A stretch of 64,000 nt of DNA from an uncultured Bacteroides sp. (lineage in GTDB: Bacteria; Bacteroidota; Bacteroidia; Bacteroidales; Bacteroidaceae), in assembly GCF_910578895.1 (NCBI RefSeq), contig NZ_CAJTSC010000008.1, forward strand, positions 1 to 64,000. Direction: 5' to 3'. Positions 44,997-53,189 of the stretch are shown one piece after another (the first letter of the stretch is position 1; each line of letters starts with the position of its first letter). The notes under the pieces were generated by a model, which was not told the origin of the DNA, made no database searches, and saw nothing but the letters and a program-made list of their open reading frames with translations. The translations under genes were made by a program, and so were the position numbers.

Positions 44997-45485
44997 CTAT
45001 CGGCGGATATAATCGACAAAAGCATAAGGGCAGGGATGCTTCTCGTCTATCGGATGGGAATCCCTGCTTTTTTCCTGCCATATATCCAGGTCCACTTCCG
45101 GAAAGTAGGCATCAACTTGAGGAGCTTCGGCATCTATTTCCGTAAGGCAGAGCGCGTCTGCCAGAGGCAATGCTTGGCGATAGACACTGGCTCCGCCTAT
45201 GATATAGACCTGTTCGTCCTCTGTACAGTTTTCCAACGCTTTCTCCAGAGAGGGAAAAACTTCCGCTCCCGGACATCGGGTGTCACGTTGGGTAGACAAG
45301 ACAATGTTGCGCCGGTTCGGCAAAGCCCCTTTGGGGAGCGATTCGAATGTCTTTCGTCCCATGACGATGGTATTTCCGGTGGTAAGCATTTTGAAGCGCT
45401 TCAGGTCGTTGGGAAGCCAAAACAATAATTTGTTCTCATAACCGATGCCCATGTGGCGGTCTACTGCGGCGATAATGCTAATCAT
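44997..45485 (-). CDS. folA: Dihydrofolate reductase
   Basis: A 162-residue DHFR: SIIAAVDRHMGIGYEN (substrate/NADPH loop), LPNDLKRFK with the catalytic Asp, MGRKTFESLP, and VYIIGGASVYRQALPLAD. It reduces dihydrofolate produced by thymidylate synthase, encoded just upstream (51-nt gap) in the same operon. Confidence 0.96.
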   Translation of the reverse strand: MISIIAAVDRHMGIGYENKLLFWLPNDLKRFKMLTTGNTIVMGRKTFESLPKGALPNRRNIVLSTQRDTRCPGAEVFPSLEKALENCTEDEQVYIIGGASVYRQALPLADALCLTEIDAEAPQVDAYFPEVDLDIWQEKSRDSHPIDEKHPCPYAFVDYIRR

Positions 45486-45536
45486 ATCTGTTCTATATCC
45501 GGGTTCTGTTGATGTTCGTTGACAAAAAGAAACTCT

Positions 45537-46331
45537 TTATACCGAAACTTTTCCGGCAATATGCGGATGCGGGTCATAACCGGTCAATTCGAAGTCCTCA
45601 TACTTGAAGTCGAAAATGCTTTTTACATCCGGATTTATCTTCATCTGCGGCAATGCCCGCGGTTCGCGGCCCAGTTGGAGCTTCACTTGCTCCAGATGGT
45701 TCAGATAGATATGCGCATCCCCCAGCGTGTGTACAAAATCTCCCGCTTTCAGCCCCGTAACCTGTGCCGCCATTTGCAGAAGCAGTGCGTACGATGCGAT
45801 GTTGAAAGGCACTCCCAGGAAGATATCCGCACTTCGCTGATAAAGTTGCAGGCTGAGCAGTCCGTCGGCGACATAGAACTGAAAGAAAGCGTGGCAGGGA
45901 GGCAGGTTCATGCTCTCCAAATCACCCACGTTCCAGGCGCTGACTATGATACGGCGCGAATCGGGGTTATGCTTGATGGTCTCTATCGCTTCACTTATCT
46001 GGTCGATGCTTCCGCCTTTGTAATCCGGCCACGAGCGCCATTGGTAGCCGTAGATATGTCCAAGGTCTCCATGTTCATCGGCCCATTCGTTCCAAATGCG
46101 TACTCCGTTTTCTTGCAGGTACTTTACATTCGTATCGCCTTTCAGGAACCATAGCAGTTCGTGGATAATGGATTTTAAATGAAGTTTCTTGGTTGTCAGG
46201 CAGGGGAAACCCTCGTCCATATTGAAACGCATCTGATGTCCGAACAGGCTGATGGTTCCGGTTCCGGTGCGGTCACTTTTTTCTATGCCTTCAGTCAACA
46301 CACGGTTGAGCAAGTCTAAATATTGTTTCAT
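45537..46331 (-). CDS. thyA: Thymidylate synthase (ThyA)
   Basis: A 264-residue enzyme converting dUMP to dTMP with methylene-tetrahydrofolate. The catalytic Cys is in LPPCHAFFQFYV, with RRIIVSAWN, QLYQRSADIFLGVPFNIASYA and GDAHIYLNHLEQ as signatures. The length equals E. coli ThyA. It forms the usual thyA-folA operon, with a TACCTTTG box upstream. Confidence 0.98.
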   Translation of the reverse strand: MKQYLDLLNRVLTEGIEKSDRTGTGTISLFGHQMRFNMDEGFPCLTTKKLHLKSIIHELLWFLKGDTNVKYLQENGVRIWNEWADEHGDLGHIYGYQWRSWPDYKGGSIDQISEAIETIKHNPDSRRIIVSAWNVGDLESMNLPPCHAFFQFYVADGLLSLQLYQRSADIFLGVPFNIASYALLLQMAAQVTGLKAGDFVHTLGDAHIYLNHLEQVKLQLGREPRALPQMKINPDVKSIFDFKYEDFELTGYDPHPHIAGKVSV

Positions 46332-46370
46332 GTATTACTTGTTAAAAGCTTTGCCAATTAAAAGCCTTGC

Positions 46371-46378
46371 CAAAGGTA
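46371..46378 (-). promoter_or_regulatory. -7 promoter box for thyA-folA
   Basis: TACCTTTG on the minus strand, 40 nt before the thyA start. Confidence 0.5.
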
Positions 46379-46400
46379 GGCAAAGTTTTCAGAATATTAA

Positions 46401-46452
46401 GAGCCTGTTTTCAATATTCCTCTGAAAATGCAAAGCAAAATTTAAACAGGTT
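46401..46452. repeat. Inverted repeat between the PLD gene and thyA
   Basis: GAGCCTGTTTT...AAACAGGTTC gives a 9-10 bp stem around a ~30-nt loop. It may help end the phospholipase D transcript, but it lacks a T tract. Confidence 0.35.
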
Positions 46453-46487
46453 CCGTTGATTAAAATGAAAAAACGGCGTGAACAGCC

Positions 46488-47717
46488 CTACAGGAAGGGA
46501 GTCAGCAAGTTTCCAACCCAACCGACAAACTTCTTCCAGCCGGAACGTTGCTTCCATATTTCGGGAGTGAGCAAGGTGCTGTTCTGCTTGTCCCTCTCGA
46601 ACATGCCGTTCAGTTGGTTCGTTGTCGACGGATCGAAGATGAACGCATTGGTTTCATAATCGTAGCGCAGGCTTCGGCTGTTGAGATTTGCCGTGCCTAC
46701 CGTACAGAAGGTACTGTCCACCATCATTACTTTTGAATGGTGGAATCCGCCTTTGAACAAGTATATTTTGGCTCCCCGTTTCATCAGTTTGTGCACGATG
46801 TGGAATGAGGCTTCGGGAGTAAAAGGGATATCCGACACTTCCGGTATCATTATCTCCACTTTCGTCCCCTTCTTCAATGCTTTCTTGATGGCTTTGCGAA
46901 TGGATTTCGTCGGTACGAAATAGGGATTTACTATCTGGATGTTTTTTTGGGCGGCTTCTATTGAAGCGGCGTAGGCATGGCTGATGGAGCGGGGCGTTTC
47001 CTTCGGGGTACGGTCCACTATGGCAATCTCTTCGCTCACGCTGTCCGGATATTGGGGCAGTTTGGGGAAGTATGCCGGTCCGCCTATGTGTTGTCCCGTT
47101 TCCCGGTTCCACATTGTCAGGAAGATGCCTTGCAGATAGCGCACTGCGTCTCCCTCTATGCGCATGTGTATGTCGTGCCATTTGCCGATTTTGGGCAGCC
47201 CGTTGATGTAATAGTCGGCAATGTTCATGCCGCCCGTATAGCCGGTTTTCCCGTCGATGACAACGATTTTGCGGTGGTCGCGGTGCATGGCGTGGTTGAT
47301 ATAAGGAAAGGTGAACGGGTCGAATTTCACTATTTCGATGCCGCGCTCCTTTATCGCTTGCAAGTGGCGTTTCTTTAACGGTTGGTTATTGGACCAGTTG
47401 CCGAACGCATCGAACATGGCACGCACTTCCACGCCCTCTTTTGCTTTTTCCGCCAGCAAGTCGAAAAGGGTATTGGCGATGGAGTCGTTGCGGAAGTTGA
47501 AATATTCCAGATGGATGTGGTGCCGGGCATGCCGGATAGCCTCGAACAGATTGATAAACTTCTCGCGGCCGGTCATCAGCAGCTCGATTTTATTGTTGTA
47601 GGTCAGCGGTATTCCCATCTCCTGCATGTAACTCATTACAAGCGAGTCGCTGCCGCTTTGCGCCCGGACGCTTCCAATAAAAGATGTAAATAGTATGATG
47701 AATAAAATCCGTCTCAA
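46488..47717 (-). CDS. Exported phospholipase D / cardiolipin synthase-like protein
   Basis: A 409-residue protein with two HKD motifs: H148/K150/D155 (HRDHRKIVVIDGKTGYTGGMN) and H327/K329/D334 (HHSKVMMVDSTFCTVGTANLNSRS). Catalytic fold and spacing match cardiolipin synthases. However, instead of the two N-terminal TM helices of ClsA it starts with a signal peptide (~1-20, SVRAQ), so it is probably periplasmic. It may make cardiolipin on the outer face or act as a phospholipase. The TATATTTG box at 47753-47760 precedes it, and a leftward terminator ends just upstream of that box. Confidence 0.85.
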   Translation of the reverse strand: MRRILFIILFTSFIGSVRAQSGSDSLVMSYMQEMGIPLTYNNKIELLMTGREKFINLFEAIRHARHHIHLEYFNFRNDSIANTLFDLLAEKAKEGVEVRAMFDAFGNWSNNQPLKKRHLQAIKERGIEIVKFDPFTFPYINHAMHRDHRKIVVIDGKTGYTGGMNIADYYINGLPKIGKWHDIHMRIEGDAVRYLQGIFLTMWNRETGQHIGGPAYFPKLPQYPDSVSEEIAIVDRTPKETPRSISHAYAASIEAAQKNIQIVNPYFVPTKSIRKAIKKALKKGTKVEIMIPEVSDIPFTPEASFHIVHKLMKRGAKIYLFKGGFHHSKVMMVDSTFCTVGTANLNSRSLRYDYETNAFIFDPSTTNQLNGMFERDKQNSTLLTPEIWKQRSGWKKFVGWVGNLLTPFL

Positions 47718-47752
47718 AACTTTGCGGGTTTATTAGGTTTTTATTTGGTCCG

Positions 47753-47760
47753 CAAATATA
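47753..47760 (-). promoter_or_regulatory. -7 promoter box for the PLD gene
   Basis: TATATTTG on the minus strand, 36 nt before the start codon. Confidence 0.45.
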
Positions 47761-47793
47761 CGATATATCATTGAGATATACTCATCGGTTTAT

Positions 47794-47817
47794 AAAAAAA
47801 TAGGGGATATTGCCCCT
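47794..47817 (-). terminator. Leftward terminator upstream of the PLD gene
   Basis: On the minus strand AGGGG-CAATAT-CCCCT is followed by ATTTTTTT. It lies upstream of the PLD promoter, so it ends a leftward transcript coming through repeat island B, from the sigma-factor operon or from the island itself. Confidence 0.6.
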
Positions 47818-47853
47818 CCGGCTTCCTTTAAATGCACAAGCCATGTATCAGAA

Positions 47854-48308
47854 TGACAATTTGTATTTTCCAACTCCGCAGAATCGCCTGTTTCCGTCCC
47901 GATGTGCTGTCGGTCGGGAAAAACGAAACGGAAAACGCTTATCTTGTACATACTCAATCCGATAGCGAAATTCTTACAAACCAACCGGCGCGGAAAAACG
48001 CCGGAAATGCCCTGCGCGGGTATCCCGTTTCACGGATGCAGGCGTCTGAGACGAGAAACATTAGTGTCTGTCACGAGAAACATTAATGTCTATTGCGAGA
48101 AACACTACTGTCTATCGCGACAGACATTAACATCTATCGACAGAAATGCCCGCATCCGACAACGGAAAAGCCTGAAATCTGCATAAACAGCGCATTTTTA
48201 TCGGAAGAAGTGGCATATCTATCCGCACTTTATACAAGCCGCCGTTATTCCGGCAGAAAGAGGGAAGAAGGGGAGTAAGCGAAAAGGCGCTTCCGCCGTC
48301 TTTTTGTC
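47854..48308. repeat. Repeat island B (homologous to 14041-14517), with 22-bp tandem units
   Basis: About 455 nt, aligned end to end with island A. The array (about 48043-48150) holds five 22-bp units such as CACGAGAAACATTAATGTCT and CGCGACAGACATTAACATCT. The core GTCTATCGCGACAGAC (48110-48125) is the exact reverse complement of the island A core. Relative to A there is one extra unit in the first block and about two fewer later, a net difference of 22 nt. The 3' end has a GGCGCTTCCGCC hairpin followed by a T run. No gene is supported in 47718-48687. Confidence 0.75.
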
Positions 48309-48424
48309 ATGAAAAACGGCAAAAACGGAACAGGGAAAGTTACGGCAGAATGAATGCCTTATAAATGAAAGAACCGTAGGATATTGCACGCTTCTTTCGT
48401 TTCAAGATTGTCCGTCTGAGGGGG

Positions 48425-48534
48425 GATATAGATGCCTGGTGACAGATATGTAGATGCCTGGCGATGGATATGCAGAAGCCTGGTGACGGATATATCTATC
48501 CCTCGTGACAGAACTATATGCCCCCGCGACGAAG
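48425..48534. repeat. Second 22-bp tandem array, five units
   Basis: Five consecutive units of exactly 22 nt (48425, 48447, 48469, 48491, 48513), with the common element GATGCCTGGTGACAGATAT in the first ones and more decay later. It abuts the nested palindrome at 48534. Period and some motifs recall the units in islands A and B, so it may be the same family. Confidence 0.75.
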
Positions 48535-48632
48535 AGGGTGTGTCGAAACTCTTTTATTAACCAAATTACTCCTGTCACAGATATCTATGGCAGGGGTAAT
48601 TTGTGTATTTGAGGTGTTTCGGCACACTCTCC
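48534..48632. repeat. Nested palindromic repeat, copy 2
   Basis: Same architecture as 9399-9520: outer arms GGGTGTGTCGAAAC / GTTTCGGCACACTC and inner stem AATTACTCCTG / CAGGGGTAATT. Compared with copy 1, a C-G pair became T-A on both sides (compensatory) and another C-G became a T-G wobble. Confidence 0.75.
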
Positions 48633-48687
48633 CGTCAAGGCAGTGAAAATGCCGGAGAAAGTATCGCACGGGACGTGCAGGCAAGCG

Positions 48688-49014
48688 TTAAGCCAACGAA
48701 CATATCTTGCGATAGAGCAGGAAGAGCAATACGATGCCTGCCGTCAGCAAGGATTTGGGGTCGAGTTCCGCCACTCCGCTTTGGGCGGCAGCGGTAAACG
48801 TTTCACGAAGCGTGCCCAGCACCAGCTGCAATCCGTTGAAGACAACGAACAGCACCAGCGCCAATGTGAAGCAAAACGCAACCCATATTTGTGAAATCCA
48901 TAGGGTGCGGTCGGGCAGGTGGCGCATCACGCGGCGGGTGAAGCCGTTGTCAGGTATTTCCTGCCGGTGTCCGGCAAAGAAATCGACCAAGAGTTTATCA
49001 TCGTTTTCCATCAT
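48688..49014 (-). CDS. Small membrane protein downstream of ECF sigma (DUF5056-like), possible anti-sigma
   Basis: About 108 residues: an N-terminal ~35-residue cytosolic segment (MENDDKLLVDFFAGHRQEIPDNGFTRRV) and two TM segments (about 42-65 and 88-104). The start is at 49014 or 49011, overlapping the end of the sigma gene; 49020 is also possible. Its position directly after an ECF sigma factor, with a short cytosolic domain and a membrane anchor, suggests an anti-sigma or regulatory partner. There is no recognised zinc anti-sigma motif. It resembles the Bacteroides DUF5056 family by recall only. Confidence 0.7.
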   Translation of the reverse strand: MMENDDKLLVDFFAGHRQEIPDNGFTRRVMRHLPDRTLWISQIWVAFCFTLALVLFVVFNGLQLVLGTLRETFTAAAQSGVAELDPKSLLTAGIVLLFLLYRKICSLA

Positions 49015-49546
49015 AACCATTTTGTTTTAAGTAGGTAGCCATTTTTTCTTTAGCCCGCGACAAGTGGCTTTTTACAGTCCCTGTGGGGCAACCGGTGATG
49101 CCTGCAATCTTCTCTATGCTCTGGTCTTCCATGTAGAAGAGCGTGATGCAGGTTCGTTCCGGCTCTTTCAGCATGCCCAGCGCACGGTAAATGTCCATGT
49201 GCCGCCCGATGTCGTTTTGCTGTGTGCTGCATTGGGCGTCCACTTGGCACGCTTCCAGGCTGTCCGTCTCTTTGCGGCTACGAAGGTAATCATAAAATAC
49301 ATTATAAGCAATGCGATAGAGCCAAGTGGAGAAGCTGGACAGGTTTTTGAAAGATGCCAGGCTGGTGTATGCTTTAATGAAAGTATCTTGTGCCAGGTCG
49401 TCGCTCAATTCGTTGTCGCCGCAGGTCAGGTGCAGAAAAAAGCGCCGTATGGGCGACTGGTATTTTCTTACCAGTTGGTCGAAGGCCCCGGTGTTGCGAA
49501 ACACCACGACCTGTGCGACCAACGATATGTCATTGAGCCGGCTCAT
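48998..49546 (-). CDS. ECF-type RNA polymerase sigma factor
   Basis: A 182-residue sigma-70 family ECF factor. Region 2: FDQLVRKYQSPIRRFFLHL... DDLAQDTFIKAYTSLASF, STWLYRIAYNVFYDYLRSR. Region 4: ALGMLKEPERTCITLFYMEDQSIEKIAGITGCPTGTVKSHLSRAKEKM. Its ATG overlaps the stop of the DUF6249 gene (ATGA), and its own end overlaps the small membrane protein, so the three are one translationally coupled operon. Target promoters are unknown. Confidence 0.94.
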   Translation of the reverse strand: MSRLNDISLVAQVVVFRNTGAFDQLVRKYQSPIRRFFLHLTCGDNELSDDLAQDTFIKAYTSLASFKNLSSFSTWLYRIAYNVFYDYLRSRKETDSLEACQVDAQCSTQQNDIGRHMDIYRALGMLKEPERTCITLFYMEDQSIEKIAGITGCPTGTVKSHLSRAKEKMATYLKQNGYDGKR

Positions 49547-50262
49547 TTTTCTTCATCCTTCTGCTTGCGGTCGGCGATTTCTATGCTGCCTATCTTCACG
49601 CTCCGTTTCCTGTTTTCCTTGTCATTCTCTATGCGGATGAAAGGGTTTCCGTCCTTGCTTTGCTGCATGTAGTAGATGATAATCTGTCCGAATCCGGTGA
49701 ACATGATAAGCAGTCCGATGCAGCCGACGCCGAAATGCCCGGTTATTGCCCACAAGAAGATGAACAACCCGATGCCGGTAAATACGTTTTTGACTCCTTT
49801 GCTGCGGGTATCCGTCAGGTCGGTTTCTTTAAACAGGTTTTCCGGCAGCGGCTGTCCGCTTGCCAATGCCTGTTCCATCAGGCGGTATTTGGCTTTCCGG
49901 TTCTTATAGCGGAAGAAGAACACGATGAATATGACCACCAGCGGCAGGCCGAAGACGGAAACGATGGCTGTAACGGCAATAAGCATTTCGCGGGTGTAAT
50001 GCCCTGTGTTCCAGTTGAAATCATAGGCATTGCTGTGATACTCGCCGTCATTGCCGCTTTCAGCGTCGTGGATTGTTCCTCTTTCGTAAGTAGTGACGCT
50101 GAGTGTGTCCGTAGCGGCTTTTCCGTCAATCGTGGTGTCTCTCAGTTCTATAACCCTTTTGACGTTTCCCAGGCTGTCGTTTTCCGTAACGGTTCTGTTC
50201 TTTCCCTGTGCCAATGCGCATAGCATAATGGCGGCTGTCAATGCAAAGATAATGCATTTCAT
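49543..50262 (-). CDS. DUF6249-type membrane protein in the sigma operon
   Basis: A 239-residue protein; the ATG at 50262 gives a good signal peptide (MKCIIFALTAAIMLCALAQG). An ~85-residue periplasmic region follows, then TM segments about 95-115 (MLIAVTAIVSVFGLPLVVIFIVFFF) and two in the C-terminal part (FTGIGLFIFLWAITG, CIGLLIMFTGFGQIIIYYM), then a basic cytosolic tail. It resembles DUF6249 proteins that often neighbour ECF sigma factors in Bacteroides. Its place as first gene suggests an envelope sensor or a target of the sigma factor. Confidence 0.75.
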   Translation of the reverse strand: MKCIIFALTAAIMLCALAQGKNRTVTENDSLGNVKRVIELRDTTIDGKAATDTLSVTTYERGTIHDAESGNDGEYHSNAYDFNWNTGHYTREMLIAVTAIVSVFGLPLVVIFIVFFFRYKNRKAKYRLMEQALASGQPLPENLFKETDLTDTRSKGVKNVFTGIGLFIFLWAITGHFGVGCIGLLIMFTGFGQIIIYYMQQSKDGNPFIRIENDKENRKRSVKIGSIEIADRKQKDEEK

Positions 50263-50384
50263 AATAGTGCTATTTTTGTTTTTATTAGTTTCTTTGTGTG
50301 TTAGACGTAACCGGTTGTCCGGAAAGTTGCAAAGAGACGATATTTTTTTTAGAATAGCTACTGTCCGCCGCAAAATATTTGCAT

Positions 50385-50392
50385 TATCTTTG
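50385..50392 (+). promoter_or_regulatory. -7 promoter box for the methyltransferase gene
   Basis: TATCTTTG, 22 nt before the start codon. Confidence 0.5.
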
Positions 50393-50414
50393 CCGGCATA
50401 AAACAGTACGACGC

Positions 50415-51893
50415 ATGGAATTACCCGCTTCTTTCATTGACCACACCCGCGCCCTTTTGGGAGAAGGGGATTATGGGAAATTGCTGACCTCTTTGAACTC
50501 GGAGCAGCCTGTCAGCATCCGGCTGAACCCGATGAAACCTTTCGCTTTCCGCTTCGGGGAGCGTGCGGTTCCGTGGTGCGGTTCCGGTTTTTACCTGCAA
50601 GGCCGCCCTACATTTACGTTCGATCCGCTGTTCCATGCAGGTTGTTATTACGTGCAGGAAGCCTCGTCCATGTTTGTGGAGCAGGCCTTGAGGCGATATG
50701 TGGGCAAGGAGCCGGTAGTGATGCTCGACCTTTGTGCCGCTCCGGGCGGAAAGTCGACGCATCTGCGGAGCCTTCTTCCCGAGGACAGTTTGCTGGTGGC
50801 TAATGAAGTCATCCGCAACCGCTCCCAGATACTTGCCGAGAACCTGACGAAGTGGGGGCATCCCGATGTGGTGGTTTCCAATAGCGACCCGTCGGACTTT
50901 GCACGGCTGGAAGAGTTCTTCGATGTGATATTGACGGATGTGCCCTGCTCTGGCGAGGGCATGTTCCGTAAAGACCCTGTTGCCGTAAGCGAGTGGAGCC
51001 CGGAGAATGTGGAAATCTGTTGGCAACGGCAGCGCAGAATCATTTCGGACATCTGGCCTTGCCTGAAACCGGGCGGCATACTGATATACAGCACCTGTAC
51101 GTATAATACGAAGGAAAATGAGGAGAACATCCGTTGGATAAGGGATGAATACGGTGCTGCGGTCCTTCCGCTTGATGTTGCGGAAGACTGGCACATAACG
51201 GGCAACTTGTTGCCGGGAGAGTGCTTTCCCGTCTACCGTTTCCTGCCCTATAAGACCAGGGGAGAGGGGTTCTTCCTGGCTGTTCTTCAAAAGCCGGGGA
51301 TGAGTGTCCGCGGCTCCGGAGACAGACCGCTCTTTCTTCAGGGCAAAGCTTCCGCCTTCCCCGTGTTCGGCGGAGAAAACTCCGGTGGAAAGGGAAAGAA
51401 AGCTCGGGGGAAAGGAGGGCAACCCTCGGGGCTTGCCAAAGAGCAGCTTGCGGCATTGCGGCAATGGGTGTCGGATGCGGACAAGTATGAGTTTATTCAG
51501 AAAGATGGCAGCGTCAGCGTTTTTCCAAAGTGTTATCTGGCCGAACTGTCGGCATTGCAACCGTCATTGCGCATTGTGCAGGCAGGGGTGGAGATTGCCG
51601 GGCAGAAGGGCAAGGACTGGGTGCCCGGCCACGCCCTGGCAGTGAGCCGGGTGCTGGCGCCGGAAGCCTTTCCACGCGTGGAAATATCTTACGAACAGGC
51701 GATTGCCTATTTACGGAAAGAGGCTGTCATCCTTTCGGATGCAGCCCCTCGTGGAGTCGTTCTGCTCACGTATAAGAATATTCCGCTCGGCTTTGTCAAG
51801 AATATCGGCAACCGTGCCAACAATCTTTATCCGCAGGAGTGGCGTATCCGCAGCGGCTATTTGCCGGAGACGGTGGTGATGGTTGGCGGCTGA
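50415..51893 (+). CDS. RsmF/RsmB-type rRNA (cytosine-C5) methyltransferase
   Basis: A 492-residue NOL1/NOP2/Sun-family methyltransferase. The start is at ATG 50415 (MELPASFIDHTRALLG). SAM motif DLCAAPGGKSTHL, motif IV DVPCSGEGMFRKDP and motif VI STCTYNTKENEENI hold the two catalytic cysteines. The C-terminal region (~375-492) is a PUA-like RNA-binding domain ending RIRSGYLPE. It would methylate C5 of a 16S rRNA cytosine (RsmF type) or a tRNA. The gene converges with the efflux operon, 6 nt between stops. Confidence 0.9.
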   Translation: MELPASFIDHTRALLGEGDYGKLLTSLNSEQPVSIRLNPMKPFAFRFGERAVPWCGSGFYLQGRPTFTFDPLFHAGCYYVQEASSMFVEQALRRYVGKEPVVMLDLCAAPGGKSTHLRSLLPEDSLLVANEVIRNRSQILAENLTKWGHPDVVVSNSDPSDFARLEEFFDVILTDVPCSGEGMFRKDPVAVSEWSPENVEICWQRQRRIISDIWPCLKPGGILIYSTCTYNTKENEENIRWIRDEYGAAVLPLDVAEDWHITGNLLPGECFPVYRFLPYKTRGEGFFLAVLQKPGMSVRGSGDRPLFLQGKASAFPVFGGENSGGKGKKARGKGGQPSGLAKEQLAALRQWVSDADKYEFIQKDGSVSVFPKCYLAELSALQPSLRIVQAGVEIAGQKGKDWVPGHALAVSRVLAPEAFPRVEISYEQAIAYLRKEAVILSDAAPRGVVLLTYKNIPLGFVKNIGNRANNLYPQEWRIRSGYLPETVVMVGG

Positions 51894-51899
51894 TTGCAA

Positions 51900-53129
51900 T
51901 CAAAGCTCGTTCTTATAAATCCGCGCCATTGCTTTCTGGTACCGGTTCTCCAGTTGCAGAAGATTTGTTTGGCTTTGGTAGACCACCGAGACTTCCACAA
52001 AATACTCTATCATGCTGATTTGTCCGCCCACAAGCGCCTGCTTCAGCAAGGTCAGGTCCTGTTGGTTCTGAAAAGCCTGTCTGTATTCCTGCATGGAGGC
52101 ATCCAGGTTGCAGGCTTCTTCGTAGAGTTGCCACAACTCGGCGCTTGCTTTTACCCTTGCATCGTCTTTTTGGAAATCGACGTTCATGGCTTGCGCTTTG
52201 GCCATCTTCACTTTTCCCTTATTGGCAAATAGCGGGAATGAGAACCCTACGACCATCCCGTTCAACGGATGTCCCGACTCTGTATTGCGGCGATAGCCTA
52301 ACTCCAGTTTGGGCAGCCAACCCTGCCTGCTTGCCGAAATGAGTTTGCGGGCAGCGGCGCTCTCATTGTCGAGCGACTGCAGGGAAGGGTCGGCGGCAAG
52401 CTGCTCGCTGCACACCCGGCTGAAATCGGCAGGTAACGGAACCGACGGATAGTCCGTCAGCCCCAGGGCTTTGGCGGTAGGCGTTGCCGGTCCTTCGGGA
52501 GAGGGGCGTCCGGCAGTCAGAGGTTGGTTGCCGTTAAGTACCAGTAACTCTTTAATCTTGTTGGTTAGTGCCGCACGGTTCATGCGCGCTTCGGTGCGTA
52601 CGTTCAGCAGCTCCAGGTTGATTTTGTTTGTTTCCAGCACGCCGGCGTCTCCCGTTGCCAGCCTTTTGGTGTATAGGGCGCCCAGCTCCTCTGCATTCTT
52701 CAGCCGTGTGTCGAGCAATGCTTGTTGTTGGTGCAGCATGATGATGTCCAGGCATACCTCTTTGGCTTGCAGCAATATCTGCCGCCGTGTGGCGGCTGCC
52801 TGTGCATCCAAAGCTCCGGTGCGGAGACGGTTCATTTTTCCCCTTGTCACGTACAGGGTGGGGAAATCGAAACTTTGTGAAACCACCATTTCCCCTACGG
52901 TTTCATCGCTGTTTTTAGAGTCCCAAAGGTGGGCGTACGAGAGTGTAGGGTCCGGCAGGTTGTTCTCTGCCTTGTTCTCTAATTTCTGTGAAGAGATAAG
53001 TTGGGCGTTTGCTTGCAACTCCTTGTTGTTCGTCTCTATCAGGCGAAGCACGGAGCCGATACTTGATTCTTGTGCCTTCATCCCCATACAGGCGAGGAGA
53101 GCGGCGGTGCATATAAATAGATGTTTCAT
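51900..53129 (-). CDS. TolC-family outer-membrane efflux protein
   Basis: A 409-residue outer-membrane channel of an RND efflux system. It has a signal peptide (~1-19, GMKAQ) and paired coiled-coil helical repeats of the OEP fold (SVLRLIETNNKELQANAQLI; TLLKQALVGGQISMIEYFVEVS). The length is at the short end for the family, as in metal-efflux CusC/CzcC types. It is the last gene of the leftward operon, 60 nt after the pump gene. Confidence 0.9.
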   Translation of the reverse strand: MKHLFICTAALLACMGMKAQESSIGSVLRLIETNNKELQANAQLISSQKLENKAENNLPDPTLSYAHLWDSKNSDETVGEMVVSQSFDFPTLYVTRGKMNRLRTGALDAQAAATRRQILLQAKEVCLDIIMLHQQQALLDTRLKNAEELGALYTKRLATGDAGVLETNKINLELLNVRTEARMNRAALTNKIKELLVLNGNQPLTAGRPSPEGPATPTAKALGLTDYPSVPLPADFSRVCSEQLAADPSLQSLDNESAAARKLISASRQGWLPKLELGYRRNTESGHPLNGMVVGFSFPLFANKGKVKMAKAQAMNVDFQKDDARVKASAELWQLYEEACNLDASMQEYRQAFQNQQDLTLLKQALVGGQISMIEYFVEVSVVYQSQTNLLQLENRYQKAMARIYKNEL

Positions 53130-53189
53130 ATATAGGCTGTTGTTAAGTTATTGGTTTACCGTCATGGCGGAGGATGTCCGCCCGGGTGG

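Noticed and set aside
47832..48278. Small open frames in repeat island B
   Set aside because: Same reason as island A; frames are by-products of the repeat sequence.
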